Assembly (NCBI RefSeq): GCF_000720425.1
Contig: NZ_JOAJ01000002.1
Location: 62,001-126,000 of the forward strand
Source of the DNA: Nocardia rhamnosiphila NBRC 108938
GTDB lineage: Bacteria > Actinomycetota > Actinomycetes > Mycobacteriales > Mycobacteriaceae
Length of the DNA: 64,000 nucleotides
Reading direction: 5' to 3'
Shown here: positions 24,468 to 33,566 of the stretch, in pieces
How positions within the stretch are numbered: position 1 is the first letter of the stretch
Layout of the letters: the number at the start of each line of letters is the position of its first letter
The notes under the pieces: generated by a model
What the model was told of the DNA's origin: nothing
What the model saw: the letters and a program-made list of their open reading frames with translations, nothing else
Database searches by the model: none
Program-made: the position numbers and the translations under genes

Positions 24468-25415
24468 ATGCATTCTGTCGCTGTGCTGGCTGTTGACGGA
24501 GTCGTGGGTTTCGAACTGGCGATTCCGTGCCAGGTCTTCTCCCTCGCCCCCGGCTACCGCGTCCGCGTGTGTGCCCAACGGAAGAAGAACATGATCGCGA
24601 CGGCCGCCGGGGAGGAAGTGTTCGCCTTCTCCTCGCGCTACGGCCTCGACGATGCGCTCGACGCCCAGACGGTGATCGTCCCGGGCGCCGACCCCGATGC
24701 GGTGCCCGACCCGCGCGTCCTGCGGGCTGTGCGGGCGGCGGCAGACCGTGGCGCCCGAGTGGCCTCGATCTGCACCGGAGCCTTCATCCTTGCGGCCGCG
24801 GGACTATTGGACGGCCGGAAGGCGACAACGCACTGGCTGCTCGCCGACCACCTCGCGGACCGATACCCGTCCGTGACGGTGGACCCGTCGGTCCTGTTCA
24901 TCGACGACGGAACGATCCTGACCTCCGCGGGCGTCGCGGCGGGCCTGGATCTGTGCCTGCATCTGGTGCGCCGCGACCGGGGCGCGGCGGTGGCGGCCGA
25001 CACGGCACGGCAGATCGTGATGCCACCCCAACGGGCGGGCGGGCAAGCACAATTCATGGCGCGGCCGGCGCCCGCCGCGCCATCCGACGACCTCGGCCCG
25101 ACATTGCGGTGGATGCAGGACAACCTCGCCACACCGATATCCCTGGCCGACATCGCCACCAAGGCCTCGATGAGCACCCGCAGCCTGTCACGGCGATTCC
25201 GAGCCCATACCGGTACGACGCCTACGCAATGGCTGCTCGACCGCCGCCTCCACCGGGCCCGGGAACTACTCGAGACGACCACGCTCCCCATAGAGAGCAT
25301 CGCCGCAACGGCAGGATTCGGATCGATCGAAACCTTCCGGTACCACTTCGTCCGGCACGTCGGCACCACTCCCGCGGCATACCGGTCGACATTCCGGACA
25401 GCGCCGACCGCATAG
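24468..25415 (+). CDS. GlxA-family transcriptional regulator (DJ-1 domain plus AraC HTH)
   Basis: 315 residues. The N-terminal half is an amidotransferase-like domain (VIVPGADPDA, cysteine in ASICTGAFIL), which in this family senses a ligand rather than catalysing. The C-terminal AraC domain has two helix-turn-helix units, SLADIATKASMSTRSLSRRF and PIESIAATAGFGSIETFRYH. It probably activates the divergent DJ-1/ABM gene. Confidence 0.92.
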   Translation: MHSVAVLAVDGVVGFELAIPCQVFSLAPGYRVRVCAQRKKNMIATAAGEEVFAFSSRYGLDDALDAQTVIVPGADPDAVPDPRVLRAVRAAADRGARVASICTGAFILAAAGLLDGRKATTHWLLADHLADRYPSVTVDPSVLFIDDGTILTSAGVAAGLDLCLHLVRRDRGAAVAADTARQIVMPPQRAGGQAQFMARPAPAAPSDDLGPTLRWMQDNLATPISLADIATKASMSTRSLSRRFRAHTGTTPTQWLLDRRLHRARELLETTTLPIESIAATAGFGSIETFRYHFVRHVGTTPAAYRSTFRTAPTA

Positions 25416-25567
25416 CCGGCAATCTCGGCACTCGATTTTTCCCGCTACCACTGGTCGCAAACTGTTGCCGGTGCGCCGCACCGGCCGAACACGGCGGCCG
25501 TGTTCGCAGCGTGCCGGGTTCGGACCGGCGCTCATCTCCGAGAAGGACACGATCTAGGCTCCCCATC

Positions 25568-26095
25568 ATGATCGGTGATCTCGGCTTCCGCTGCTCGTGC
25601 TGCGGAGCGCACCACCCCGAATTGCCCATGAGCTACACGACCGACGCCCCCGCTGTATGGGACCCGGCTTTCGCTACCGCCGACGACTGCCTGCTCTCGT
25701 CGGACCAGTGCGTGATCCGCGCACAGCACTACTTCGTCAAAGGTCTGATCGAGATACCGGTCATCGACAGCGACGAAACATTTTCGTGGGCGGTCTGGGT
25801 GTCGCTCAGCAGCGAAAACTACTCCCGCGTGACAGACCTGTGGAACACCGCCGGCCGCGAAGCCGAGAAGCCCTACTTCGGCTGGCTCACCACCGACCTC
25901 TCGGTCTACTCGCCCACAACCCTCGATCTGAAGACCCGACTCCACACCCGCCCGGTCGGCGAGCGTCCCTTCATCGAGCTCGAACCCACCGACCACCCCC
26001 TCGCCGTCGAACAACGCACCGGCATAACCCGGGACCGGGTACGCGACATCGCCGAGGCGATGCTGCACACTCCGCACCACAGCAAACGGCAATGA
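25568..26095 (+). CDS. DUF2199-domain protein
   Basis: 175 residues with the N-terminal FRCSCCGAHHPELPMSY cysteine motif and SWAVWVSLSSENYSR, characteristic of DUF2199. The CxCC arrangement suggests a metal or redox site, but no function is established. The stop overlaps the next gene's start as ATGA (26092-26095). Confidence 0.85.
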   Translation: MIGDLGFRCSCCGAHHPELPMSYTTDAPAVWDPAFATADDCLLSSDQCVIRAQHYFVKGLIEIPVIDSDETFSWAVWVSLSSENYSRVTDLWNTAGREAEKPYFGWLTTDLSVYSPTTLDLKTRLHTRPVGERPFIELEPTDHPLAVEQRTGITRDRVRDIAEAMLHTPHHSKRQ

Positions 26096-26754
26096 GGGAC
26101 GATGCGCGAGCGCAGCTACCCCCTCGGCCACCGGCACGCCTGAGTCGCCGGGCCCGGTACTTTCTCGAAGCACACGCGGTGCGTGTTCCCCACCAGGACC
26201 TCCGCCGCTGTCGGGACGTGTGGCTCGCGCACGGGATACCCGCGGCGGAGATCGACCGGGCCGTGGCCTTCCAGGACGCCTGGGGCGGCACCGCCCTCCC
26301 TCCGGCCCCCGCCTACGAGGGCGGCCCCCGCGTGCTGGACGCCGATGTTCCCGAGGCCGCCGCGGAGGGGTGGCGCTTTCGGGCCGGCGACTGCCGCGTG
26401 TCCATGGCCTACGGATTCGTGATCGGGCCCGGCGGCGAATTCGGAATCGATGCCGAGCGTTGGACCCCTCTGCATGCCGGCCCGCAGGGATGGGTGGAAG
26501 CCCTGGCACTGGCCCACCACGCCGGTCGCTGGGCCCGGACTGTCACAAAGATCACGGGCGACGCCGTCGAACAGCTGGATCTCGACGGCTTCGAACCGGT
26601 ACCCGAAGTCCAGGGACTCACCGATACCTGGTGGCGCGGCGCGGATTCCCTCATCGCCATCTACGACGGTGAAGCCGTCGGCTTCGCCGCCCCGCACTGC
26701 CGGGAGGCACATATCTACGGCGGACTCGACGCGTGGGGCCTCGACGGCCACTGA
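26092..26754 (+). CDS. Hypothetical protein
   Basis: 220 residues, no family recognised. It is coupled to the DUF2199 gene by an ATGA overlap. There is an Arg/Pro-rich N-terminus (about 25 residues), then a globular, tryptophan-containing sequence including WVEALALAHHAGRWARTVTK and VQGLTDTWWRGADSLIAIYD. No signal peptide or membrane segment is visible. The general look is of a SMI1/immunity-type cytosolic protein, but this is not a firm assignment. Confidence 0.75.
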   Translation: MRDDARAQLPPRPPARLSRRARYFLEAHAVRVPHQDLRRCRDVWLAHGIPAAEIDRAVAFQDAWGGTALPPAPAYEGGPRVLDADVPEAAAEGWRFRAGDCRVSMAYGFVIGPGGEFGIDAERWTPLHAGPQGWVEALALAHHAGRWARTVTKITGDAVEQLDLDGFEPVPEVQGLTDTWWRGADSLIAIYDGEAVGFAAPHCREAHIYGGLDAWGLDGH

Positions 26755-26771
26755 CTCGGGGCGATATCCGG

Positions 26772-27170
26772 CTACTCGGCGCCGCGAGAGGTGAAGTCGA
26801 AGGATCCGCCGTCGATACCCCAGGAGATGACCCGCTCGGGGTGAATTCGGATGATCGCACGTTCCTGGGTCGGGAACGGCGGTTCTTCGTCATCGAGCGC
26901 TTCGGCCGTGCCGCGCACCTCGATGCCGCGAATCACGTACGGGTCCAGCGAGACCTGCTGATCGATGACGAACGACACCCGGCTACCCGCCTCGATATTC
27001 CGGAACTTGCGACTGGCACGCATCCGCATGCCCCCGATGTCGATCGTGCCGTCGGTGTTCACCCGATAGCCGGTCGGGTTGTTCTGCACCACACCGTCGT
27101 GCGACACCGTCGCCAGCCGTCCGATCCCGGCCTCCGCGAGGAACTGCTGTTCATTACTGGTGAAGGACAT
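26772..27170 (-). CDS. PPOX-class (pyridoxamine 5'-phosphate oxidase-like) flavin/F420 protein
   Basis: 132-residue split-barrel protein beginning MSFTSNEQQFLAEAGIGRLA, the pattern of small actinobacterial F420- or FMN-dependent reductases. RMRASRKFRNIEAG and SVSFVIDQQ-like strands form the barrel. It is tail-to-tail with the gene at 26092-26754 and divergent from the MDR gene at 27486 across a region with strong palindromes, suggesting common control. Confidence 0.88.
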   Translation of the reverse strand: MSFTSNEQQFLAEAGIGRLATVSHDGVVQNNPTGYRVNTDGTIDIGGMRMRASRKFRNIEAGSRVSFVIDQQVSLDPYVIRGIEVRGTAEALDDEEPPFPTQERAIIRIHPERVISWGIDGGSFDFTSRGAE

Positions 27171-27278
27171 GTCGATTACTCCTCGGTGAATCCGCTATGA
27201 GGTGTGCCCCGGCAATCAGCCGGATGTTGTCGGATGCGGGAAGGGCAAGCTGTTGCCTGCCACGACCCGCCCGTCGAT

Positions 27279-27299
27279 GTTCCTAGCATCGCTAGGAAC
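27279..27299. promoter_or_regulatory. 21-bp perfect palindrome, CTAGC-type operator 1
   Basis: GTTCCTAGC, a 3-base centre and GCTAGGAAC form a perfect dyad. A shorter copy with the same core, CTAGC-N3-GCTAG, is 50 bases away at 27333-27345, and AAGGTA/TACCTT inverted repeats (27307-27330) lie between. Likely repressor site for the divergent PPOX and MDR genes. Confidence 0.7.
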
Positions 27300-27332
27300 C
27301 AGAGCAAAGGTACCATTCGTTCGCTACCTTGT

Positions 27333-27345
27333 CTAGCGATGCTAG
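27333..27345. promoter_or_regulatory. CTAGC-type operator 2
   Basis: CTAGC-GAT-GCTAG, a 13-base dyad that matches the core of the palindrome at 27279-27299 in reverse orientation. Centre-to-centre spacing of 50 bases is close to five helical turns, which would suit cooperative binding. Confidence 0.6.
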
Positions 27346-27485
27346 TTTTCAGAGGGCTTCCGCGAAGCGCTGCCGGCGGATCAGCGAGATAAAGGTGGAA
27401 CCCGCCTGGATCCGCAAGGATCGACCCCTGGCGGCTATGTTGAGCGAAGGCCGGATGGCCGGATAGCGCTGGACAAGGGAACGCA

Positions 27486-28439
27486 ATGAGAGCCGTCGTC
27501 TACCGCCGCTACGGCGGGCCTGAAGTGCTGTCGGCAGAAGAGACCGCGAAACCGGACCCCGGGCACGATCGAGTGCTCGTCCGGGTTCACGCCGTATCGA
27601 TCAATCTGTCCGACTGGGAGTGCCTACAGGGCACACCGTTGTACGCCCGAATCGGCGGGCTGCGCAGGCCCGCAAGACAAGTGCTCGGGTCCGATATCGC
27701 AGGAGTCGTCGAATCCGTCGGCGCCGGTGTGACCCGGTTCCGGCCCGGCGATGCGGTGTACGGGGACAACCTCGGCCTCAAAGGCGGTTTCGCGGAGTAC
27801 GCCGTGGCACCGGAGTCCGCCTTGGCCCCCAAACCCGATTCGCTGACCTTCGCCCAGGCCTCGACACTGCCGCAGGCGGGAGCGATCGCGCTGCAGGGCA
27901 TCGCGGGCACCGGTCCCGGCGATTCGGTGCTGATCAACGGTGCGGGTGGAGGTTCGGGGTCCTTCGCCGTCCAACTCGCCAAACGGCTCGGCGCGCACGT
28001 GACCGGGGTCGACAACGGCGAGAAGCTCGACTACATGCGGTCCGTCGGTGCCGACGAGGTGATCGATTACCGCGACCAGGATTTCACCCGGGCCGGCACC
28101 TACGATCTGGTGCTCGACCTCGTCGCCCGGCGCTCTGTGTTCGCGTACCACCGGGCGCTCGCCCGGGGTGGCCGGTACCGCTGCGTCGGCGGAACCACAA
28201 GGACCCTGGTGAGGCTGTTGACTGCGGGAACCGTCGTGGGCGGGCTGACGGGCCGGCGAATGGGGGTGCTGGCGGTGAAGTCGGGGCCGGCGCACTTCAC
28301 CCCACTCGCCGGCCTGTGTGCGGCCGGGGAAATCCGGATTCATATCGACCGCCGTTTCGCGCTCGACGAGACCCCCGAAGCGCTCGCATACGTCGGAGCC
28401 GGGCATTCGCTCGGCAAGGTCGTGATCGAGGTCATGTGA
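27486..28439 (+). CDS. NAD(P)-dependent MDR-family reductase (quinone oxidoreductase-like)
   Basis: 317-residue medium-chain dehydrogenase/reductase. N-terminal GroES-like domain MRAVVYRRYGGPEVL, cofactor motif INGAGGGSGSFAVQLAKRLG near residues 156-174, no cysteine/histidine zinc site. It likely reduces a quinone or enone with NADPH. RBS AAGGGAA precedes the ATG. The divergent palindromes at 27279-27345 probably control it. Confidence 0.9.
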   Translation: MRAVVYRRYGGPEVLSAEETAKPDPGHDRVLVRVHAVSINLSDWECLQGTPLYARIGGLRRPARQVLGSDIAGVVESVGAGVTRFRPGDAVYGDNLGLKGGFAEYAVAPESALAPKPDSLTFAQASTLPQAGAIALQGIAGTGPGDSVLINGAGGGSGSFAVQLAKRLGAHVTGVDNGEKLDYMRSVGADEVIDYRDQDFTRAGTYDLVLDLVARRSVFAYHRALARGGRYRCVGGTTRTLVRLLTAGTVVGGLTGRRMGVLAVKSGPAHFTPLAGLCAAGEIRIHIDRRFALDETPEALAYVGAGHSLGKVVIEVM

Positions 28440-28623
28440 TGACGTACACGTCCGGCCTCTGATCCGCTTCGAGTGCGGTTCGATCCCGATGATCAGCACT
28501 GCCCGGCCGGGTTTCGGTGTTCGAGCCTTCGAACTGTGTGGCGTACGGACCATTTGATTCGGCACCGCCTAAGGTCTCACTCGGTCCGCCCATCAGGGGC
28601 AGCTGAGTGGAGGGGTTCGAAGT

Positions 28624-29241
28624 ATGAAGTTCGAGAAGACGACTGCCGCCGTTTTCATGACCATCTCGGCCATGGGTATCACCTCGGCAACCGCCCGTGC
28701 AGAGCCTGCCGTAACGAGCCAGCCGACCGCCGTGACCGTGGGGGACACCACTTCCGGTGTCGATCACGGGATCAACTACCGGATCACCGTTTCGCCGGTC
28801 GACGGGGTCGTTGTCACCACCGTCGAGAATGGCAGGTTCGGGCCGGCACAAAACGGTGCGGTGGTGCTCGAAGCCGGCGACGGAACGGCCGTGGCCGAAG
28901 TGCCGCAGTGGTACGCCGCGAACGGCCGTTGGATATCGATTGCGCAGCACATCAGTGCGGACGGCCACACCCTGACACTGACACCGGCCACGACAGCGGA
29001 CGATAACGCGCGAGTGCAGGACATCAGCTCCTACAGCCGACTCGTGGAGCAGATCGACAAGAATCTGCCCGGCGTCGTCGGCGGTGCCATCGTGGGCGGC
29101 ATCCTCGGGGCATGTCTGTTCCTGATCTGGGGAGTCAGCATTCCTGTGGGTGTGCTGGTCGGTGGGACAGTCGGCGGATACGTCATGGGCGGCCCGGAGT
29201 TCCTCGACGCGGTACAGGCGTTCGCCACCGGCCGGCCGTGA
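28624..29241 (+). CDS. Secreted/membrane-anchored hypothetical protein
   Basis: 205 residues. A signal peptide is visible (MKFEKTTAAVFMTISAMGIT ... ARAEP, cleavage near 26). The middle is a beta-rich domain (NYRITVSPVDGVVVTTVENG). Near residues 150-195 there is a Gly-rich hydrophobic stretch (GVVGGAIVGGILGACLFLIW then VGVLVGGTVGGYVMGG) like the glycine-zipper tails of Nocardia exported proteins. Function unknown. Confidence 0.8.
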   Translation: MKFEKTTAAVFMTISAMGITSATARAEPAVTSQPTAVTVGDTTSGVDHGINYRITVSPVDGVVVTTVENGRFGPAQNGAVVLEAGDGTAVAEVPQWYAANGRWISIAQHISADGHTLTLTPATTADDNARVQDISSYSRLVEQIDKNLPGVVGGAIVGGILGACLFLIWGVSIPVGVLVGGTVGGYVMGGPEFLDAVQAFATGRP

Positions 29242-29418
29242 TCACGGGCAGGTGAAACAACGGCCGACCGGACGCTCGCCCGATCTCGGCCGGATCCTGC
29301 CGCACGTCACGGATTCGAACCGGTCGGCGCCATGACGCACCATCGACTACCCGGACCCGCGACACCGCGCGCCTGGAGCCGACGGCGAGCGCCCGGACCC
29401 TGTGTAGGGCTTGTCGGG

Positions 29419-30738
29419 TCAGATTGTCAGCGGCGCGGATTCGGGAAACTCCACCGGCAGTGCGGTCAGCGCACGCTGGAAAGGCCCGGGGCGCCAGGTG
29501 AGCTCCTCGGCCGGTACGGCGAGACGCAGTTCGGGTAGCGCGTCGAGCAGCTGGTCGATGGCCTCCTGCGCCACCAGGTAGGCCACCTCTTTCGCCGGGC
29601 ACATATGCGCTCCGATACTCCATGCGAGGTGGGCACGGTTGTCGGTGTACGCCCCGGTATCGATGGCCGGATCGTTGTTGCACGCGGCGAGGCTGATCAT
29701 CACCGGCTGATGAGCGGGCAGCCAGACCCCGTCGATCAGCACCGGCTGGCGGGGGAAGGAGATCGCGTAGTTCGCCACCGGCGGGTCGGTGAACAGCACC
29801 TCGTCCACGGCGTCCCGGGTCGACAGGCTCCCGCCGAGGATGCCGCCCGCGAAACGCTCGTCGGTGAGTATCAGCCGCAGCGAATTGACGATCAGGTTCT
29901 GTAGCGGTTCGATCCCTGCGCCGAAGAAGCTGTAAACGTTGTGCAGCATCTCCTCGTCGTCGAGGTTCGCCGGGTCGTTCACCATCCGGGTGACGATGTC
30001 CTGACCGGGCTTGCTCTTCTTGAGGCTCACCAGATCGGCCATGGCCTGTTCCAACATGGCGTTGCCCTCGGCGGCGGCCGCTGTCGATCCTTCGATCATT
30101 GTGGCCATTCCTGCCGCCGCGCGTTGGCTGATGTCGGCCGGACAGCCCAGTATGTCGTTGAGGAGCGCGAAGGTCAGCGGGAACGCGTACTGCTCGATGA
30201 GTTCCGCCGAACCGGTGGTGCAGAAAGCGTTGATGAGCGGCACGGCGATCTTTTCCACTCGGCTGTGCAGCGAGTAGAGATCGACCCCGTTCACCCCGGC
30301 AACGGTTGCCTGCCGGTAACGGGCGTGCACAGGGCCGGAGTTCCGCACAGCCGACGGACGCCATTCCAGCAGGGGAAGAACGGGGCAATCGCGCGGGATA
30401 TCTCGCTGCCAGATACGCGAATCCGCCGGGAAGTGCTCAGGATCGTTGAGGATGCGCACCGCGGTGTGGTAGCCGACGACGAGTGTCGCCGGGACGCCGG
30501 GAGCCAGCTCGACCGGCACCAACGCGCCGTACCGGCGGCGCATTTCGCGATAGGCGCGGTGCGGTGCCTGGGCGATCTCCTCGGCGTAGAACGGAACCCG
30601 GGGCCCGTCGGCGCTCTGGGGTGATCCGTGGATGAGCGGAAGTGCGGTGGACTGAGCGTCGGGCGGCGGCGGAAACAACTGTGTCACTCCATATGTGCAG
30701 ACGGATGTGGCGCCCGGAGGCAGCTCTGCCGACGCCAC
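29419..30738 (-). CDS. Cytochrome P450, CYP157-like, lacking the ExxR arginine
   Basis: About 439 residues from a GTG at 30738; starts at 30687 (GTG) or 30678 (TTG, 8 bases from GGAG) are also possible. The heme loop HLAWSIGAHMCPAKEVA contains the cysteine ligand, and the I-helix is FFGAGIEPLQN (Glu-Pro instead of Glu/Asp-Thr). The normally invariant Glu-x-x-Arg of helix K reads E-V-L-F. Loss of this arginine is known from Streptomyces CYP157 proteins of conservons. No conservon genes are present here. It lies downstream of a TetR gene on the same strand. Confidence 0.85.
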   Translation of the reverse strand: MASAELPPGATSVCTYGVTQLFPPPPDAQSTALPLIHGSPQSADGPRVPFYAEEIAQAPHRAYREMRRRYGALVPVELAPGVPATLVVGYHTAVRILNDPEHFPADSRIWQRDIPRDCPVLPLLEWRPSAVRNSGPVHARYRQATVAGVNGVDLYSLHSRVEKIAVPLINAFCTTGSAELIEQYAFPLTFALLNDILGCPADISQRAAAGMATMIEGSTAAAAEGNAMLEQAMADLVSLKKSKPGQDIVTRMVNDPANLDDEEMLHNVYSFFGAGIEPLQNLIVNSLRLILTDERFAGGILGGSLSTRDAVDEVLFTDPPVANYAISFPRQPVLIDGVWLPAHQPVMISLAACNNDPAIDTGAYTDNRAHLAWSIGAHMCPAKEVAYLVAQEAIDQLLDALPELRLAVPAEELTWRPGPFQRALTALPVEFPESAPLTI

Positions 30739-30994
30739 CGGAACGCCCGAGGCGAGACTACTCGAGGGCGGCGCCCGATCCGAACCGACCGCCCGGCATC
30801 GACCACTTCGTATCCGATCTGCAATGCGCGGTTTCGTACTCGCCCACAGGTATTGCCGCAGGCTTGCCGTGCGTATTCGAACCGATCGTCGAACAGGCTC
30901 TCTTCGTCCCGCTCGCCCTCATCGGACAGCCACTGCCCGGCCGCCCGCCGGCACCGCGGGTTCGCCCGACGTCAGGGAGACACCGACGCTCGAT

Positions 30995-31618
30995 TCACTC
31001 GGCCGCTGCGGGTTCACCGGCAATGTCCGGTCGCATGGCTTTGAGGAAAACCTCTACGAGGGCGTCGGCGTATTCGGTGGTCAGCGGGCCGGACCGGAGC
31101 AGCCATCGCTGATAGACAGGCGCGTAGAGCAATTCGAGGGCCAAATCGAGGTCGGCGTCGGCGTCGAGTTGTCCGGCTCGTTGCGCGCTGCGCAGCCGGT
31201 CCTTCTTGGCCTCGTCCACGGGACCGGCCAGCTTGGCGTGGTACTGGGCGGCGAGGACGGGATCGTTGATGATCTCGGTGTTGAGCGCGCGGATCGGTCC
31301 CTCGAACGCGGGATCGGCGAATTCGGCCACCGTCGCCCGCATCACGGTCCGGAGGTCGGCTTTCAGGTCGCCGGTGTCGGGCAGCGCCATGCTCTGGTCC
31401 GGCCCCTCTTCGCTCAGCGCCAGGAAGGCGTCCAGGACCACCGCGCCTTTCGAGGGCCACCAGCGGTAGATGGTCTGTTTGCCCACGCCGGCCCGGGCCG
31501 CGATGGCCTCGACGGACAGCTTCGTATATCCCAACTCGGAGACCAGCTCACGGGCCGCGGCGAGGATGGCCTGCCGGGAGCGCTCGCTGCGGCGCGCGGG
31601 GTCGGGTTGTTTGACCAT
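30995..31618 (-). CDS. TetR-family regulator
   Basis: 207 residues with an N-terminal helix-turn-helix VEAIAARAGVGKQTIYRWWP and a C-terminal domain of the type with ALNTEIINDPVLAAQYHAKL, similar to TetR proteins controlling transporters and oxygenases. A palindrome lies 21 bases upstream of the start. The P450 at 29419-30738 is the nearest gene downstream on the same strand and could be regulated by it. Confidence 0.9.
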   Translation of the reverse strand: MVKQPDPARRSERSRQAILAAARELVSELGYTKLSVEAIAARAGVGKQTIYRWWPSKGAVVLDAFLALSEEGPDQSMALPDTGDLKADLRTVMRATVAEFADPAFEGPIRALNTEIINDPVLAAQYHAKLAGPVDEAKKDRLRSAQRAGQLDADADLDLALELLYAPVYQRWLLRSGPLTTEYADALVEVFLKAMRPDIAGEPAAAE

Positions 31619-31639
31619 TCTCAGAGCGTAACACCTAGA

Positions 31640-31661
31640 CGAGACGATACGAGTCGTCTCG
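31640..31661. promoter_or_regulatory. 22-bp dyad upstream of TetR gene
   Basis: CGAGACGA, 6 bases and TCGTCTCG form a perfect inverted repeat just upstream of the TetR start. Probable autoregulatory operator. Confidence 0.65.
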
Positions 31662-31895
31662 ATATGGCGAAGGGCGCGACCTACCGCCCGGTCTCGTTAC
31701 GGCGCATCGAACAAGAGGAGGCGAAGCCCACGTCGCAGCGGATCCCACCGACCTCACCTGCGTGCCGTCTGCGCTCACCGGTGAACCCATCCCTGGTATC
31801 CGGTTGCCGGGCGTCCATGCGGAGTGCTGAACTCCCCCGATGCTCCTGATCTGCGGGAACTGGGCAGGAAGTTGAGGCGCGCGGTCCATATGTAC

Positions 31896-33236
31896 TCAGG
31901 GTACGGCGGCAACAGGGCGCAGGCAGCTGTCCGGGGGGTCGACGAGAAAGCAGGGTGCCACGCCCCGGGTGGGTCGATAGTCCCCGGGCACACCACCTTC
32001 CGCGATGGTCCGGGTGTACGTGCCGACAGCGTCGGTCGGGCGGCGAGTGAGGCCCGGGTCGGTGGTGGTGTCGACGGTGTAGAGGCCGAACCGGGGTCGG
32101 AAGCTCCCCCATTCGTAGTTGTCGGTGAGACTCCAATAGTTGTAGCCCATCACGTTCATACCGTCGGCCTTTGCGCGCTGGATCCAGTAGACGGTGTCCT
32201 GGAGATGGGCACTGCGAGTGAAACCATCGGCGCGTGGATGTCCGTTGTCGGTGGCCATACCGTTCTCGACGATGTAGAGAGGTTTACCCGGGAAGCGGTC
32301 GGCATAGTGCCGGAGGGCGAAGTAGATCCCTTCCGGACGGATCGGAAGCTCCCAGATCGACGGTCCGGGCGGGACGGCGGATCCGACGGCGCCGCCCAGG
32401 TACTCGATAATCGTCCGCGCCGCGTCGTAGCCCCAGTAGTAGTCGATTCCGACGTAGTCCAGGCGGGCGGCGATACGGTCGACGAGGGCGCCGTTGATCC
32501 GGTCCTCCGCGCCGGCGACGTAGCCGACATTGCTGGTCACCTGCGCATTCGGCCGGACGTGATGGATATGGTCGTAGATACTGTTGTGCGCCTGCGCGAT
32601 CCGGTCCAGCATCTGCGGGGCGTCGGCGTTGCCGCGGCCGGACTCGTGGGCGATATAGGCGACGGGTTCGTTCACGGTGACCCACAGCGGGTCGCGGGCG
32701 GCATAGCGGTCGACGACGGCGCGCATATTCGCCAGCCAGTCCTCGACGATGGTCGGGCTGCGCCAGCCGCCCCGGTCGGCGATCCAACCCGGATACACCC
32801 AGTGGTCGAGGGTGATCATGGGTCGCATACCGGCCCGGGCAATGCTCGCGATCACCGCGTCGTAGAAGCGGAAAGCCTGCTCGTCCCAGACCCCCGGCGC
32901 CGGCTGCAGGCGTGCCCATTCGACCCCGATCCGGAATACCCGGACGCCCAGGTCCGCGGCGAGGCGGATATCGGATTCGAAGCGGTCGTAGAAATCCACC
33001 GAATTACCGAGGCGGTCATAGGCGGGGTTCGCCGCGATATACCGAGTCCAGTTGCTGTCGGGTGCATGGCCTTCGGCCTGGAACCCGGAGGATGCCACAC
33101 CCCAGAGGAACCCGCCGTCCAATCGTGGTAGCCCGGCAGAAGGTTGCGGCGCGGCCGCGGCGTGCGCACAGAACAATACGGTCGAAACGAGAACCGTGAG
33201 CGAAGCTACCCAGTACCGACGGAGCCGTGGACGCAT
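31896..33236 (-). CDS. Secreted family-1-type glycoside hydrolase
   Basis: 446 residues with a signal peptide (ASLTVLVSTVLFCAHAAAAP, cleavage near 29). A TIM-barrel GH1-like enzyme: substrate-binding start FLWGVASSGFQAEG, acid/base E190 in TVNEP, nucleophile E324 in YIVENGMA, and C-terminal NYWSLTDNYEWG...RFGLY. Typical GH1 enzymes cleave beta-glucosides or beta-galactosides; export suggests polysaccharide or glycoside scavenging, or release of a glycosylated metabolite. The C-terminal 30 residues after TRTIAEGG form a tail with two cysteines. Confidence 0.9.
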   Translation of the reverse strand: MRPRLRRYWVASLTVLVSTVLFCAHAAAAPQPSAGLPRLDGGFLWGVASSGFQAEGHAPDSNWTRYIAANPAYDRLGNSVDFYDRFESDIRLAADLGVRVFRIGVEWARLQPAPGVWDEQAFRFYDAVIASIARAGMRPMITLDHWVYPGWIADRGGWRSPTIVEDWLANMRAVVDRYAARDPLWVTVNEPVAYIAHESGRGNADAPQMLDRIAQAHNSIYDHIHHVRPNAQVTSNVGYVAGAEDRINGALVDRIAARLDYVGIDYYWGYDAARTIIEYLGGAVGSAVPPGPSIWELPIRPEGIYFALRHYADRFPGKPLYIVENGMATDNGHPRADGFTRSAHLQDTVYWIQRAKADGMNVMGYNYWSLTDNYEWGSFRPRFGLYTVDTTTDPGLTRRPTDAVGTYTRTIAEGGVPGDYRPTRGVAPCFLVDPPDSCLRPVAAVP

Positions 33237-33566
33237 CGCCTCAGGGTAATGCCGGGGAGCACCGGCTCGGCACAGAAACGCCGATCCCGCGGACGATACC
33301 GGCGAGCGACGGGATGTCACAACACCATGGCCATCCGGCTTCCTCGTCTGGAGCTTCCCGCTCGAACCCACCCGGCGTCCCGGGACCCGGAGCCGGACAG
33401 CCAGGTCGGATACCCGCCCGTGCGAGGTACGCGCCCAAGCGTGGTGCGCCGCGGGCGGCCGGCGGCGGATCCCGTCCGGTCGCGCAGTGCGACGGGGCGC
33501 GGATACGATGATTCCGAAATCGGTTAGTACCAAGGCCTCTCCATACGGAGCCGAGACGGAGGATAT

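Noticed and set aside
29308..29326. GGATTCGAACC, the complement of a tRNA T-loop, in the gap after the secreted protein gene
   Set aside because: Only 3 of 5 T-stem pairs form and no D-arm, anticodon arm or acceptor stem is found around it on either strand. It could be a remnant att core, but nothing else supports that.
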